Made by a program: the position numbers and the translations under genes. This document shows, piece by piece, positions 1 to 12,550 of a stretch of DNA of 64,000 nucleotides (positions are counted from its first letter, which is position 1; the number at the start of each line of letters is the position of its first letter). The notes below the pieces were generated by a model. That model did no database searches. It was not told where the DNA came from and was given only the letters and a program-made list of their open reading frames with translations. The stretch is taken from NCBI GenBank assembly GCA_037957365.1, contig JARHVA010000349.1, positions 3,894,501-3,958,500 of the forward strand, in the 5' to 3' direction. The stretch is from Torreya grandis. Its lineage: Eukaryota > Streptophyta > Pinopsida > Cupressales > Taxaceae.

Positions 1-560
1 TTTATTTGAAGACTTTGCTTTCCCATTTAACTAGGGGTAATGGGTAGAGTATAAATAGAGTTTAAACCCAGATTTTTTTGTGAGATCACACATCTCAAGG
101 ATTTAGAAGCCCGAGCTATTATTAGCCATGATCATCGTGTGAAACCTGAACCTACAAATAATTTAGTTTAGGATGAACTTGGTGATGGTCTTCTCACACA
201 TGCTGCTAAGAGGAATGGCCTCAACCCACTTCATAAAATAGTTAGTGGTAGTGATGAACTAATCTTGGCCATCAAAAAAGGTAGGTTTAAACTCATCAAT
301 GAAGTTGAAAGCCCAAACCAAGGAAGGCCAAGCAGTTGAAATAGAGTGTAATAGGTTATTTGGGGCATTGATAGCATTCCCTATGACTTAACATATCCTA
401 CACTTCTTAGCATATTGGATTGCATCCTTAACAAGAGTAGGCTAAAAATATCCCATCTAGATAATATGTTGAGTGGTGGCTTTCCCTCCTAGGTGGCCAC
501 CATAAACATTCCCATAGGACTCCTCAAGCATGAGAGGGATATCCTTGGGGGTGAGGCACT
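1..560 (-). pseudogene. Integrase fragment of Ty3/gypsy element
   Basis: Retroelement integrase inserts element cDNA into nuclear DNA. On minus, the zinc-binding part is seen near 430-560 (reading like ESYGNVYGGHLGGKAT, then a YF.PTLVKDAIQ-like stretch). The catalytic core follows with FNFIDEFKP (first acidic position), TTNYFMKWVEAIPL at about 190-250, and a degraded second acidic motif near 115-140. Several stops stand at positions where the family usually has glutamine. The C-terminal end is outside the window. Family assignment rests on motif recall, not on a search. Confidence 0.8.
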
Positions 561-699
561 ACATCAACACACCATTGAGACCCCTCTTGAATAAGATGTT
601 GCCAATGATGACATAGTGGATGATGAGCTTATGAATCTGATAGAATTATTATAAGGATGTGGTGTTAGGATAAGATTGTTATGCAAGGTAATGGATAAT

Positions 700-1262
700 G
701 TCCCAATATCAATCACACTCAAAGACCTCAATATGGTCAACTGAGTAAACCATATCATAAAGAAAGGCATCATCAACTAGCTCCATATTTGGTTTGGGTA
801 GTAGACACTCAATAATTTTGTCATCCATAGCCAAGACCTTGGTGGAATTTTGGTTAATGATTTTGATGTAAAACTCTTAAAGAAGCATGATCCACCTCGT
901 AGTCTTACCAATAAGATGTGTCTTGTTGAGCAAGTATAAAGTGGATCAGACTAGACAATCATGTTGGTAGTCTAGCCCAACATGTAATGTCATAAATTAT
1001 TCATAGTGAATATGAGAGAGATGCACTGACACTTAACAAGATAATAGATGAGTTTAGGGCCAACTAGCAAGTGAGAGATGTAATAAACATCTCTCTCCCT
1101 ACTGGTGTCATCCTTTTGGCATAACATGCTTTTGATGGAAATATCAGTAACATAGGTGTATAAGATGAACTCACACCCCTCAATGGGTGTCATCAAGATG
1201 GGAGGATTATAAATTAGATGCTTTGAATTCTTGAAAGCCACTTGGAATTTATAAAACCATAA
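700..1262 (-). pseudogene. RNase H domain of Ty3/gypsy pol
   Basis: The RNase H that degrades the RNA strand during reverse transcription. An 83-codon open stretch (990-1241) begins AFKNSKHLIYNPPIL and contains the family signature region reading YYISHLLVGPKLIYYLVK, followed at 780-960 by a tether/connection segment reading LLNKTHLIGKTTRWIMLL. It continues directly from the RT thumb upstream (to the right) and leads to integrase on the left. The first catalytic aspartate region (ILYTYVTDISI) is retained, but downstream stops show it is non-functional. Confidence 0.8.
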
Positions 1263-2160
1263 TAATGGAGTGTCCTTGTGAAAGAGACGTGTGAGGGGTA
1301 TGGATTTATGGGTATACTCCTCAAGTAAATATCTAACAAAGTTGAGTCTTCAAAGGAAGGACTATAATTGGATGAGGTTATGCATGGGAGGAATCTCTAG
1401 GATTACCTTGATCTTGTCAGGATCTACTTTAATACCCCTTTACAAGATGAGGAAGCTGAGAAGCTTTCCAGATAAAATTCTAAAAATATACTTCTTAGGG
1501 TTGAAACTAATGTGATACTCTCAAAGATGCTCAAATATGATTGTGAGGTCTCACATATGCTCATCTTGCTTGTAGATTTACTAGGGAGATCATCAACATA
1601 ACACTCAACTATCCTATAGATAAGGTCATGAAAAACATGGGTTATGGCATGTTAATACATGGCCTCAATGTTATTTAGACTAAAAGGCATGATGGCATAA
1701 CAAAAGTTACCCCACAGGGTAGTGAACATCATCTTGTGTTGGTCTTTGGCTATAATCCAAACTTGATTGTACCTAGAGAAACCATCTATGAGGGATATGA
1801 TCTCAAAACTAGTGGTGTAATACACAATCTAGTCTATCAAAGGAGTAGGGAAGTTATCATTTGCTCAGACCATATTGAGATCCCAAAAATTGATACGAAT
1901 CTAGATTTCCCCATTATTTTCGAGAATGAGGATAATGTTGGAAATCCATCAAGGGTAGCCAATAACTTGGATAAATCCAACTCATATGAGTTTTTGGATC
2001 TCTTCTTTGACCAATTGGGAGACATTAAGATCCATGGGCCTTTACTTTTGGCAAATGGATCAGGTCCCATTATCTATAACAAGGTTATGGATGACTATGT
2101 TAAGATCCATGCCCTTTATATTAGCATATTCCTAAGTGAATACATCTAAAATTCATGCAA
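1263..2160 (-). pseudogene. Reverse transcriptase domain of Ty3/gypsy pol
   Basis: On minus the fingers/palm reads with INFRDLNMV, NDNFPTPLID, SLIDGFSRYNQVWII and DQHKMMFTTLWGNFCYA at about 1690-1900. The catalytic box YVDD is at 1589-1600 (IVECYVDDL) and the thumb, with a region reading KGIKVDPDKIKVI, at 1380-1450. The pre-RT segment reading DVLVTFLHEF and YANIKGMD lies near 2100-2190. These are standard Ty3/gypsy RT blocks in the right order. Several frame changes (for example near 1530 and 1870) and stops break it. Confidence 0.85.
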
Positions 2161-3300
2161 GAAGGTGACCAAAACATCTCATTCTTTAGGAGAAAGGCTA
2201 GTATTGATCTTGATGATCTTAGGCCTTACTAAATTTCCAAGGTTGACATTTATGGATTCTTCAACATCCATAACATTACCTTCCTCAAAACATAGGCACA
2301 GGAGGGAGTGAATCTTCTAACACTTTAGGTTCATTCACCAGGATATTCACTTTGAGAATGCCTAGGGTTAGTATATCTATGAGAATTGAAGCATTTGGCA
2401 AAGAGGTTAGGTTGAAAGATAAGATGGGAAGATGAGAGTGCTTGTGTGTATCAGAGTTAAACAAAAATTTGACATCATCACGTAGTGGAGCCTTGCGAGG
2501 GAGACCAAGCTCATCAAATATGAGACCCTTTTATTTAAGGAAAAGGTGAAGAAGGTCCCAAATGGAGATCCTAGTTGAGAGACACTGTAACTCCTCTATG
2601 ATAGAGTAAGGATGATGTCTATCCTAGGGAAAGATGTTACACCAAAATTTAAATTTGACTTTGGGGTTCCCTGCCACAATGGGATAGATGGGAGGTCTAA
2701 TTCATTAGTCTTTCCAATAGGGTCATTGGCCCAACCAAAGCACATGTTGGGAAATAACTCATACCTAGTAGAGGATATGTCGATAACAATAATAACCTTG
2801 TTATTCTCACACTTGGCCTTCCCTCTTGGGTTAGCCTAGGAGGAGTCAAAAGAGTTGGAAGAGTAAGAAGGGGAACATGGGGCCTTAACCTTTTATTTAT
2901 TGTTTTTATTCTTCTTTTCCTTGTCATTTAGGTAGAGGCTCCTTACAAAAATTTAACTTATTATTAGGTTCCATAAGAGGATAACTCTGAGATAGAGGCA
3001 AAACTTATGCACCAGACTTCTAGGTGGCATAATTTTTATCATCATGCCCCCTCATCCAATGGAAGTTAAAAAAATTGGAAGAGTTTTAAGGAAACACCAT
3101 CTATTATTTTTCTATGTTTGATTCAAAAGCTATCTTTTTAGTTGGCTTCTTGGTCAAAGCATTGACCTTGTGGATTTACTTATTGTCCTTATTCTTGAGA
3201 GGAGAATCAATGACACCATCATCAATCACATTATGGTTGTGATCACATGAAGATGATGAATTTTTAGAAGGTACATGACACATGCCTACATGTACCTCAA
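2161..3300 (-). pseudogene. Protease and linker region of Ty3/gypsy element (poorly preserved)
   Basis: By position, between gag on the right and RT on the left, this stretch should encode the aspartic protease and its linker. I can read short plausible pieces (for example DLPSIPLWQGTPK near 2660-2710 and KIIKINTSLSPKE near 2180-2225, the latter a typical lead-in to RT), but no clear DSG/DTG box. The assignment is by context only. Confidence 0.5.
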
Positions 3301-4658
3301 GTACTTTGATCTTTAGACAATTATTAAGAGCTTCATCATAAGAGGTAGGTTCATGCTTGAGGACCTCAAGGTGAACCTCCTAGAATAATGCATATGTAAA
3401 CATTTCATAAATTTGGTCATCCAAGAATCGACTCCTTCACCTATGAATAGCTAAATGCCATCTACACATAAAATCAAAGTTTGACTCACCCTTGGCCTAC
3501 AACATGGAAGTGAGTGATTAGATGTTGAGGTTAAAATGTTTGGAGATATCAAAATATTAGATGAATTCATCTAGAAGGAGCTGGAAACTAAAGAGATAAT
3601 CTGGAGGCAAATTCTAGAACTAGACTAGAGCTTTGTCTCACAAATAATGAGTGAAGATCTTCAACATCATGCCTTCATCATGTTCCCAATCCATACACAC
3701 TATCATGAATGTTGTGATATGCTCTATGGGACTAGAATCTTACATCCCATTAAACTTAGGAAATTTAGGGATAGGAGCAAGAAGGGGAATAACATGCACA
3801 TAAGGGTCTAGAGGATTTTGATAGAGATCCTCATAGGCACAGTTGATAGCATGTTGATAATGAACATTGAAATGGAGCTCATGATGATGATGATGCTTTC
3901 GATGCCCATAGGCATCACCATGACCATGACCATAGGGAATATGATGCTAAGGAGGTTCTTAATGAGGAAGATGCTCATGATATAAATCATCTCTATCGTA
4001 GGGTGAAGAATATCCATGGGAAGTGTGATGGTCCCCACAGGTATGATGAGAAGATGTGGCATACTCCTAGAAATGGTCATGATGACCTAGATATCCATGG
4101 TGCTAGTCATGTACCACCATATGAGGGTTAACTAATGGCCTTTGATTCTCTTGATATGTATCCCATAGATATCTAGTGGTGATCAAAATCAACATGTTCA
4201 TATGAAACTCTAAAGAAAGGGCTAGGAGGATGGGCTCTATTTCTAGAGGAAGCATGCCACCAACACTTAGGGGGATAAAAAATCATTTCATTCACATGAA
4301 GACAACTATGAAAATCATTAATTATTTCATGTAAATATTCAATCCCTATCTAATTAAGGATATCCTCATCACCATGAGTGGATTAATGAGGCATGGTATG
4401 AGGTTGAGATAAAACATCCTCAAATGAATGGATCTCAAACTAGTGAAAAGGAGACCAAGTCTGTTGGTTATAGTCCTACCAATAGTATTCCCTTTCAAAT
4501 GTGAAAGGGTGTAGACTACCATGTTGGGTCAAGGTAATATCTTGGGTCTTATGGTGTATATGGAATTTCATTTCAAGTGTGACCTACTCATTAGTGAAAT
4601 TAGGTATAAGACCCTAAATCCATCGAGATTGGCATCCCAAAGGTGGGAAATTGGCCAT
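3301..4658 (-). pseudogene. gag of Ty3/gypsy element, with a histidine/tyrosine-rich N-terminal half
   Basis: Gag forms the virus-like particle and binds element RNA. I place the start at the ATG at 4658-4656 (MANFPPLGCQSRW), the first Met before a long gag-like reading. From about 4300 to 3840 the translation is rich in His, Tyr, Pro and Gly (for example GHGHGDAYGHRKHHHHH, encoded partly by an ATG/CAT repeat near 3878-3895). The capsid-like part at 3400-3740 reads PIEHITTFMIVCMDWEHDEG, then LPPDYLFSFQLLLDEFI and KGESNFDFMCRW, matching the plant retrotransposon gag pattern. Stops are frequent. No zinc knuckle was found with confidence. Confidence 0.7.
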
Positions 4659-6270
4659 GGATGTAATGAATCATGAGCAACATGGAAGATAACTAAAAAT
4701 TCAAACTAAAAAAGAACCAACTGGGAGAAAGACACAAAATTAAAGTAGGATAAAATAACTAAGGAGAGAGTCGAAACACAACTAAAAGCAAATCCTAATA
4801 GCTAATAGGGGGAATTAGCTATGAGAGATATAAATGGGATAGAACTAATGTGAAACTATATGTGAGGTCCCATCAAGCATGTGATAATGTATCTCTATAA
4901 TATTAATGAAACTACCAGTGTTTGGTAGGGTGCTAAATAAAATCACTAAGTGGCTAGAAGGCTCAGGGGTTTTATGGGCTATAGGAGGTCTATAGTGGCT
5001 ATCTAGTTTGATGACTTGTACCAAGCTATAGACATACTTTTAAACAAATTTGGGGCTAGTAAAAATGAGCACACAAATTATGTAAGAACCTCTAGTGGAT
5101 CCAACCATAGTAAATCAAGTGGCTAAACCTATACTATTGGTTCCATAAACAATATGAAAGCAACAATGCTAAATGAAATGAGATAACCAATTAAATGTAA
5201 ATCTAGAAATTAAGTCACTTTGAGGCCAAATGAAAGACATTTTTTGCAACAAGGAGATTTTTAGGTAAGGGTTCAAGAGAATTCCTATTTTATATTTGAG
5301 TTATCCTCTCAAAGAAACACTATTGTTGCCTAATCATGCAATGTTCTAGTTTTTAGCAAGAGAGGGAAATAGTGTTTGAGCAAGTTTTCTAGTGTTTTTA
5401 AACAAGCATATCTCTACTTATGGAATGAGAAAGGATTTCAAAGATATAAATGGTAATCAAAAAAGGAACATTTCAAGCCATGAAATTATTCTTTGAGCAT
5501 ATAAAAATGTAATGAATTTTGTAAACTACTCTAAGAAACATACAAAATAACTATTTCACTAAAATACTTCAAACCTTAGCATATACACTACACAAATAAT
5601 CGAGTTTTAATTTTCATAAAAATTTCCCTTAGATAAATCTAAAATATGAATTTCATATTTTCTACCAACCAAGAATCCAAGATAGGAATCAATGTAGGAG
5701 GAAGATGAAGCTAGGTGCAAGCTAAAGTCCAAATAAAAAGCTAAGAGCAAAGGAGGTGAAGTGAGAACTTGAAATGGTGTAAGAGATATAACCAAGTGAA
5801 AAAATAAGGTGTAATTCCAAATTTAGGATCTTGGTATCATTCCATAAGGAAGTAGGAACAATTGAGAGCAGTAATGGAGTCTCCAAGCAAGAGTGTAGCA
5901 GCATATGGGATTCTTTATCCCCAATCAAGATCAAGAGTGCCAATAATGAACCAAGAGAGATTGAAGAAGGCATGAAAGTCAAGAGAGGTAATAATAATAA
6001 ATAGAGAGATGAAATGAGAAGAGAGATAGGCTCAAATTAATGATAAGGAGACATATATCCCCTTTCAAATCCACCAATTGACCTAAAAATAGCTATTTTT
6101 AGCCATTTGGCTTTAAATTTGAGATTTTTGCAATGTTCTACCTAGGATGTGGTCTAGGACATGGATTTTTTAAAGTAAATGTGTAGCCTAGGCCATGTTT
6201 CTCCATTACACATGTTGCATCCTGGGTCAAACTTCAACTTGGGTTGGTCAACAGGCTCTTGAAAAGCCTT
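4659..6270. other. Unassigned stretch right of gag; probable leader and possibly 5' LTR
   Basis: No gene recognised. By position it should hold the leader, primer-binding site and 5' LTR of the minus-strand element to its left, but I found no TG...CA boundary or TGG primer-binding site that I trust. There are only short shadow reading frames. Confidence 0.3.
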
Positions 6271-6279
6271 AAGAGGTCT

Positions 6280-6560
6280 CTAGAAAGGCATGTATTGCTT
6301 ATAAAAGACCCAATATGAACTAGGGATGTATGAGGGCTAGGAATATGATGTGGGAGAGGTCCAAGTAGGTGGGGTATGTCTTATAGTATGATGTCTAGGT
6401 TTGATATTCTATACATGAGTTGATATATAATCATAGGGAGGAGTAGGGTCATAGGGTATAGGATTATAATGCTCATACATTCTCATAAGGTATATTCATG
6501 CCATGACTAGGGTTAGGCTACTGAAATACTTGTACCTTCATGAAACATAAGGAATTATTT
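6280..6560 (-). pseudogene. gag-like Pro/Tyr-rich fragment of a Ty3/gypsy element
   Basis: On minus, one frame reads MRMYEHYNPIPYDPTPPYDY, then TPPTWTSPTSYS, a proline/tyrosine-rich composition common in N-terminal parts of plant Ty3/gypsy gag. It is short, has stops, and has no conserved capsid block. It may belong to the neighbouring element or be an independent relic. Confidence 0.35.
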
Positions 6561-7734
6561 TCCTTCAAATTCTTTGTTTTTCCTTCAAATTCTCTTTCAT
6601 GAAAATATTTTCCCCTGATCTCATCAACACACTGCCAACTAGGCACACTCTCTTAATAACATCAACCTCATGCAAGATGTTCCTTTGAAATCAATGGTAA
6701 TACTCAACACTAGGTTCAATACTAAAATATTGAGAATGACTAAGTAGTAACTAGATTATATTTTAAAAAACTAACTCACAAATCATAAGTTGTGTAGCTA
6801 CAAGACCAATTCTAGAATATGTAGAGTGACCCTAATTTATTAAAATAAAAAATGTGAATTTATACTTAACATTTATTTTAGTAAACTAATCCCCACTTTC
6901 TAATTTATTTCCTCTTTGAATTCTAGATCTTCATACATTCATGTCATAGCACATACATGTTATAATGTGTACAATTTTTATTTTATTTTAAAAACATGAC
7001 TTCTGACTCTAAAATGGCTTGGATCATCTAGCCTAAGTCCTAAATCTGCAAGACATGTATCCAAATCTGAGTTTTTGGTATAAAATTAAAAATTCAACTT
7101 CCACCACAAAAAACACTATGACTTTGAATGATATAATTCATAAAATTATTACTATCGTGACGAGCACACTCTCCTCTTTACAAACAGGTAATTTTTTTTA
7201 AATTTGCACAATTTTAAGGTTTCCATATATGTTTATTTCTATATATGTAATTTTTAGGACACTAAATGCTACAAATATGCATGCCTATATATGTTTAAGT
7301 ATTTATTTTGCTGATCCAAATGTAAAAAAACTTATATGGTCACAAACTAGGCCTAATTATCCATGCATTCACAAAAAGAAAATTATAAAGTACAAGGAAT
7401 ATAAATATGAAAATATACATGACATTTGTTTAGTAACCCCCCAAATTATAATTTATCCCCTTTTTCATTCTATATATTCATACATTCATTTATTAAGAAT
7501 CCATCCATGTTATTTCATGTTTTAAGAACACACAGATTCTAGGATAGGTGGTTACTGATCCTATAAAACATAACACATACACATTATTATTAATCAAATT
7601 TTAATGTATATGAATTTTTATAAAATATACATAAAAATTTACCCCAAATTCTTGAACTTACTCCAATAATATCTGATTAAAACAATCAAGTATATGCTTC
7701 TCATATAAATAAAAATACAATGATGAAATTTCAT
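6561..7734. other. AT-rich stretch without recognisable gene
   Basis: Contains only short chance frames. The right part (about 7640-7734) is similar to sequence left of the second family A copy near 29860-29947, so it is probably internal retroelement sequence next to a 3' LTR. Confidence 0.35.
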
Positions 7735-8340
7735 GAAGGGAGGAAGTGTGTAATACCTAGCCTAGCCTAGTACTGTAGTTGCATTAATGGGTGCTAGTGA
7801 AGGGATGCCTTGACCATGTAGCCTAACTCATTAACTTTCACAACATACATAAACTCATATGTTTTCATTCATAAATTTAGGGTTACATGAAATTAGTAGA
7901 TTATTAGCTTTAACAATATATCTCTTGGCTTTACAATCTATTCCTAAGACTTGTATCTCTCTTCCTAGTATAGTAATCTTAGATTATAATATGCTCAAGG
8001 ATATAAGTCTTATTATATGGAGTTCATTATTCTCTATAATTTGAAAAAAACTACTTATGATGATGAAGGTTGTAAACATGGAGCCTTGTACCCCATATAA
8101 TAGCCTATATACTCTTGCATGTCATCATGTCTTCCATGCATGGGATGACAACTAAAATCAATGACGTATTGTATAAACATATATAGTGTATACACAAACA
8201 TGTAGGCCTAACCTAGAAATTACATATCTTTTTATGTAACTTGATCCACTCAAATATAAAACCTATCATAATGAATCAGTGTTTAAATTTTATCAATTTT
8301 CGTCATTTATGTTTTTGTCATTGACTATTCATTCTACTTG
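7735..8340 (+). repeat. Family A repeat, copy 1: polypurine tract plus LTR-like start
   Basis: A purine tract (GAAGGGAGGAAGTG, ending at 7748) is followed at once by TGTAATACC at 7749, the layout of a polypurine tract and a 3' LTR on plus. The same arrangement and several hundred bases of similar sequence recur at 29948-30545 (shared phrases include the run around catgtcatcatgtctt). The 3' limit of the LTR is not visible because homology runs into family B without a clear CA end. Confidence 0.6.
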
Positions 8341-11300
8341 CTCTTTCTTTCATGGACCCCATTATGCCAAATATTCTATACAATAATTAATTCATGTGTT
8401 TAAAAGTATGTTTGATTTCATGCCTAAGCCTTTCCATATTTCTTTTTTACTTTAAATCTTGTGGATTAGGTGCTGTAGAGATTCTTTATAAGTCGATTGA
8501 TATTTCCACACACTTCTACATAGACCTCCTGATCCAATCATGCACCACTAAATTTGGTTTCTTCCTTTGTAATATAAAATTATGTTCCTCATTCATTTAA
8601 TATAGAGTTTAGTTTGGTCTGCATCCTTCCTTATCTTGGTGTAGCACAACCTCTATGAATAAGTCATCTTGCACTATTTCACTCCTAAATCTTATAAAGT
8701 CTTTGGTCTTTATGTGCCACAGTGAGAATCTCTACTTTTTTACCTTGCTCTTTTTTTCATGGTACATCCTCTTTTATTCATGTGGTCATTATCCCTTGAA
8801 AACAATGAATAACTTAGCTAAAACTTTTTAACCCATTATTATTCCAATTTTTTTTCAACTACAAACTATCTTTCTCTAACACAAGGAGACTCTTGAGTAA
8901 TCTTCAAAAATCCTTAAAAAATGATGCATTTTGAAACAGTGCACTAAAAATGTTGGTTTTATTATTCACTAATTTACTCTCATTTTAGGTCATTTAAGAT
9001 TTATAAATCTATTATGATGCTCCTACATCATAATGCCCATGTAATTAAAATGTGATATCATGCTTATGAGGTTTTAGCAATATAACCACACTTTTTATGG
9101 TTGACAAGGCCATTGTTTTCCCTTCCACCTGATGTGTTGCATAAGTAGAGTTTTTATTCACTTCTTCCTTTTTTGGACCATTATTAGATTAGAATTTATC
9201 TTCATATTCTTTCCTTTTCCTATTTTATCTCTCTTTTGATCTCATGGTTCTACGTCCACGTCTAACCATCCACCTCCACCAAGTGTTTTAAAAACTTCTC
9301 TCAGGCAAATCGTAACTATTTATTCTTGTTCACTTTTCCTCCTTTATTTATTTCTCTTATTTGGTTTTTTTCCCACCATTTTATAAACACCTATACCAAA
9401 TCTATTTCACACCTTTTACTTCTTCCAACTGGTGTGCATCATCCCCTTCTTTCTCCAATTGTAATTCCTTCTTTCTCATCCCTTTCTTGGAAACTAGGCA
9501 TACTATCACTCTATCCATCTTCATGTCTTCCACAAGTTATTTTTTCATGGTGCACCTAATGTTTTTTCCATTCTCCAATTCACTATATATATTCCTTTAG
9601 TTTAATACAAGTCACTATGGGGTCTAAAGACTCCCATTTATTCCTTTCCCATCTTCTCTATTTCTACACATTCTATCATATGTACCTGGATTGATACTCT
9701 TATTAGTCTCTTCTCCTCATTAGCTTTAGGGTAATATTTTTATTCTTTGATATGTCTTGTAAGTGGTACTCATTATTAAATTTAGGTTAAGTATGGTATA
9801 TTTATCCCTCCTTTAGTATCTCACTCATATCATGCACAATTAATAGTGTACTCTTCTGGTAAACTAAAAGCCAACTTATTCTCACCTTCCCCTGTGTATA
9901 CTCTATGCGACACATTAAATAATTTATTATCTCTCTAAGGTTTCTTCCCTAATTTCTAGTCCTTGTGTATGATTATTCTACACTTTACACATCATCCTAC
10001 ACTTTTTTTTTACTTCTATGGAATGATGTTCACCTTCTCCTTGTCTATTACACATTTTTTCAATTGGACTTATGCTCTCATGTTTCCTTTATCCTCCTTG
10101 CTAAGGATATTCTAATTTTTCATATCATTATCATATGAAACATCACCTAAATTTAATATACACACACTAATACAATATCTTGTGCATATCAATTTGTGTT
10201 TTCCTTTATACACATTATTACATCTTTTTCTCCATGTGTGTGTATTCTCTCTAGCACAAAACCCACCTTTGCATAATCAAGTTAGTATCCTCCAATGTTT
10301 ATCCATCTTCCTCCTCCTCTTTGCACACTTACTATATAAGACATGATATTTGGTTTTATTTGAGACAAATATTTATCATTATAAGTATTCCCTACAAAAA
10401 CCAACTTGTGCTCCTTATTTACTTCTTCCCTTTTGGTGTGTTTTGAAGCATTGGTACCTTTATTTCATTTATACATAGCTTGATAGCTTTTATTTATGCA
10501 CATATACACTCTTATCCTCATTTATAGGGTCATTTATATCATTCATAATTAATATTTCAATACTTTGTTTAGGCATGGGTTTTTTCGTTCTCACCTTCAC
10601 TTGTATATCCTCTACACTAAACACAAAAACACTTGTGCTTTCTCTAGGATTTTTTCCCTGCTTCTTATTACTTGTGTGGGATTATTATATACCTTATGCA
10701 TCATCATACACTTATAACAACTTATTTGTAATGAATTTAACCTTTTCCTTTTATGTTTCACACTCCTATTACAAGACTTTTGCTCTTGTCTTTCCTTTAT
10801 CCTCCATGTTGAGGATATTTTCATTTTGCATAATTTTATTCTCTGGTGTATCACATTGATTTCCTCAACATCATCTAATATAATATTCCTTGTGAATCCA
10901 TATTTGTTTTACTTCATGATCATATTCATAACCTTTTCTCTATGTTCATTATTTATCTCTAGTGCAAAACCCACCTTTTGTGAAATAATGTTTTTCTTCT
11001 CCAACACTCCTCCATGTCCTTCCTCATATTCGTAAACTTCCTCTATGTGGTGAAATAATTAGATATATTTGGGATAAATATTTATATACATGATAAATTA
11101 TGTTTATATTTATTCATTTTATAATTAGACATATGCCCTATTCAAACCAACTTTCACTCCTTGTTTTATTCTACACTTCTAGCACATTTTCAAACATTGA
11201 TGACTTGATTTTAGTTGTTTAACACTTGATAGCTTCTAGTTGGACACATTAAAACTCTTAGACTCATTTTATATCTTCTTCAAAGTTTATCTATGCCATG

Positions 11301-12550
11301 TTATAACTTTATCTATCTCTCACACCTAATCACAAGATACTTTAATACACATGTGGATAACCTCTTCACTTTCATTGTGCACCACAATCTTTTGTTGAGT
11401 ATTCCACAACTCCTACTTCACATCATGTCTTGCTACCTCATCCTTTTATTATTCATTCATGGAATTCAACTCCTCTTTAATGTTACTTAAAATATAATTA
11501 TGCCTCTATTGATGGATTTCCTTTTGTATTACCTCTCATAATAACCCTTTCCTTTTCACCTCAAGGCTTCAAGCCTTCTTCCCCATGTACATTGATCTTA
11601 CAAGTGCACCACTCGACCTAGATGTTTGAAAACTATATCTCCTAACTCTTCACCATATTTTTTCCATTCCATATAATTATCTATTATAAATTTTTCTATT
11701 TCTATGTTATGTTATCACATAGCCACATCATCGTAATATCCATCTTCATGTAATCCTATACACCCTTTAGTGAGAAACTATGCTCCAAATCTAAGACCCA
11801 CACTGTAAAATATGATGGGTATTATCTTCCTAATAACATTGGTGCTTTAGCTTTAAGTTGAATCTCTATGTGCCTAGGAACCTTTCTAGGTTCATCCCGT
11901 TTATGGATCTCTTCCCACTTCTAAATGTGGTATCATTCCTCCTAGTAACTATTTTCTCTAACTATGTTATCCTATTTTGTAGTGATTATCAAATACATTA
12001 TATTTATGCCAAATTTATAGTGATCACAGAGGTGGACAAATCATATCTTTTTGGTTAATGTTATTTTAAAAGTGTTTCATTTGATTTTTAGTTCCCTTTC
12101 ATGATTATTTGAATTACATAGCTTTAAAATAGACTCTATTATATAGGAGTAGGGGAATTGGGAATGTGGGGAAGATCACATTAGTCAAATTCACATAAGG
12201 ATCACCTCCAAATAATCACTCTATGGCCAATCCATAATCTATGTGTGGTCCACAAGTTGATAGACGTTTTGATATATATTAATGTGTAATCTTTGTGAAA
12301 ACTTGTGACCTTGATGACTTCATGAACCAAGGGCATGATTGGAGTACTATTTAAATCATATGGGTTAAATAAATTAAGGCATCATGTAAAAATAAATAAA
12401 TGTTTACACATTGATCATATTATAAACCCAAGTCGCTTAAAATTGTGACCAATGTTCACTTATTAGTGTTTTTAGATTTTAATATGTGATGTAGATAGTA
12501 TATGATTGTGTCACATGTCATGCATGCTAGTGTCATGCACATGAACTTAC
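8341..12550 (+). repeat. Family B repeat, copy 1 (unclassified, T/C-rich on plus)
   Basis: Long pyrimidine-rich sequence sharing many blocks with 36059-37464, 40410-42690 and 43290-46780, for example the block with CATCCACCTCCACCAAGTG at about 9269, 36828 and 43977. I see no RT, integrase or transposase. On minus a few short acidic/basic readings are partly conserved between copies, but I do not recognise them. A large non-coding LTR-type repeat, possibly a very long LTR, is the best guess. Confidence 0.6.
9815..11270 (+). repeat. Two-unit tandem duplication inside family B copy 1 (unit about 0.7 kb)
   Basis: Sequence from about 9815-10525 recurs, diverged, at 10526-11270. Matching landmarks are the TTCTCACCTTC blocks (about 9877 and 10590), the blocks around CTTTATCCTCC (about 10087 and 10796) and the CTTGATAGCTT blocks (about 10480 and 11227). 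The other family B copies have this unit once, so the duplication is specific to this copy. Confidence 0.6.

Larger units (their letters stand above)
1..4900 (-). mobile_element. Ty3/gypsy LTR retrotransposon remnant, truncated by the left window edge
   Basis: Reading the minus strand from right to left gives, in order, a gag start near 4658, gag capsid-like sequence, a protease/linker stretch, reverse transcriptase, RNase H and integrase reaching base 1. This is the gag-PR-RT-RH-INT order of Ty3/gypsy elements, as opposed to copia. Frames are broken by many stops and small indels, so it is dead. The 3' LTR would lie left of the window. I could not fix the 5' LTR or primer-binding site to the right of gag; the leader is probably within 4659-5200. 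Confidence 0.85.

Noticed and set aside
4659..6270. 5' LTR and primer-binding site for the left-hand Ty3/gypsy element
   Set aside because: No convincing TG...CA pair or TGG site next to a CA end was found, and there is no second LTR in the window to compare.
7229..7525. 98-codon frame on plus
   Set aside because: AT-rich, no domain, no supporting context; most likely chance.
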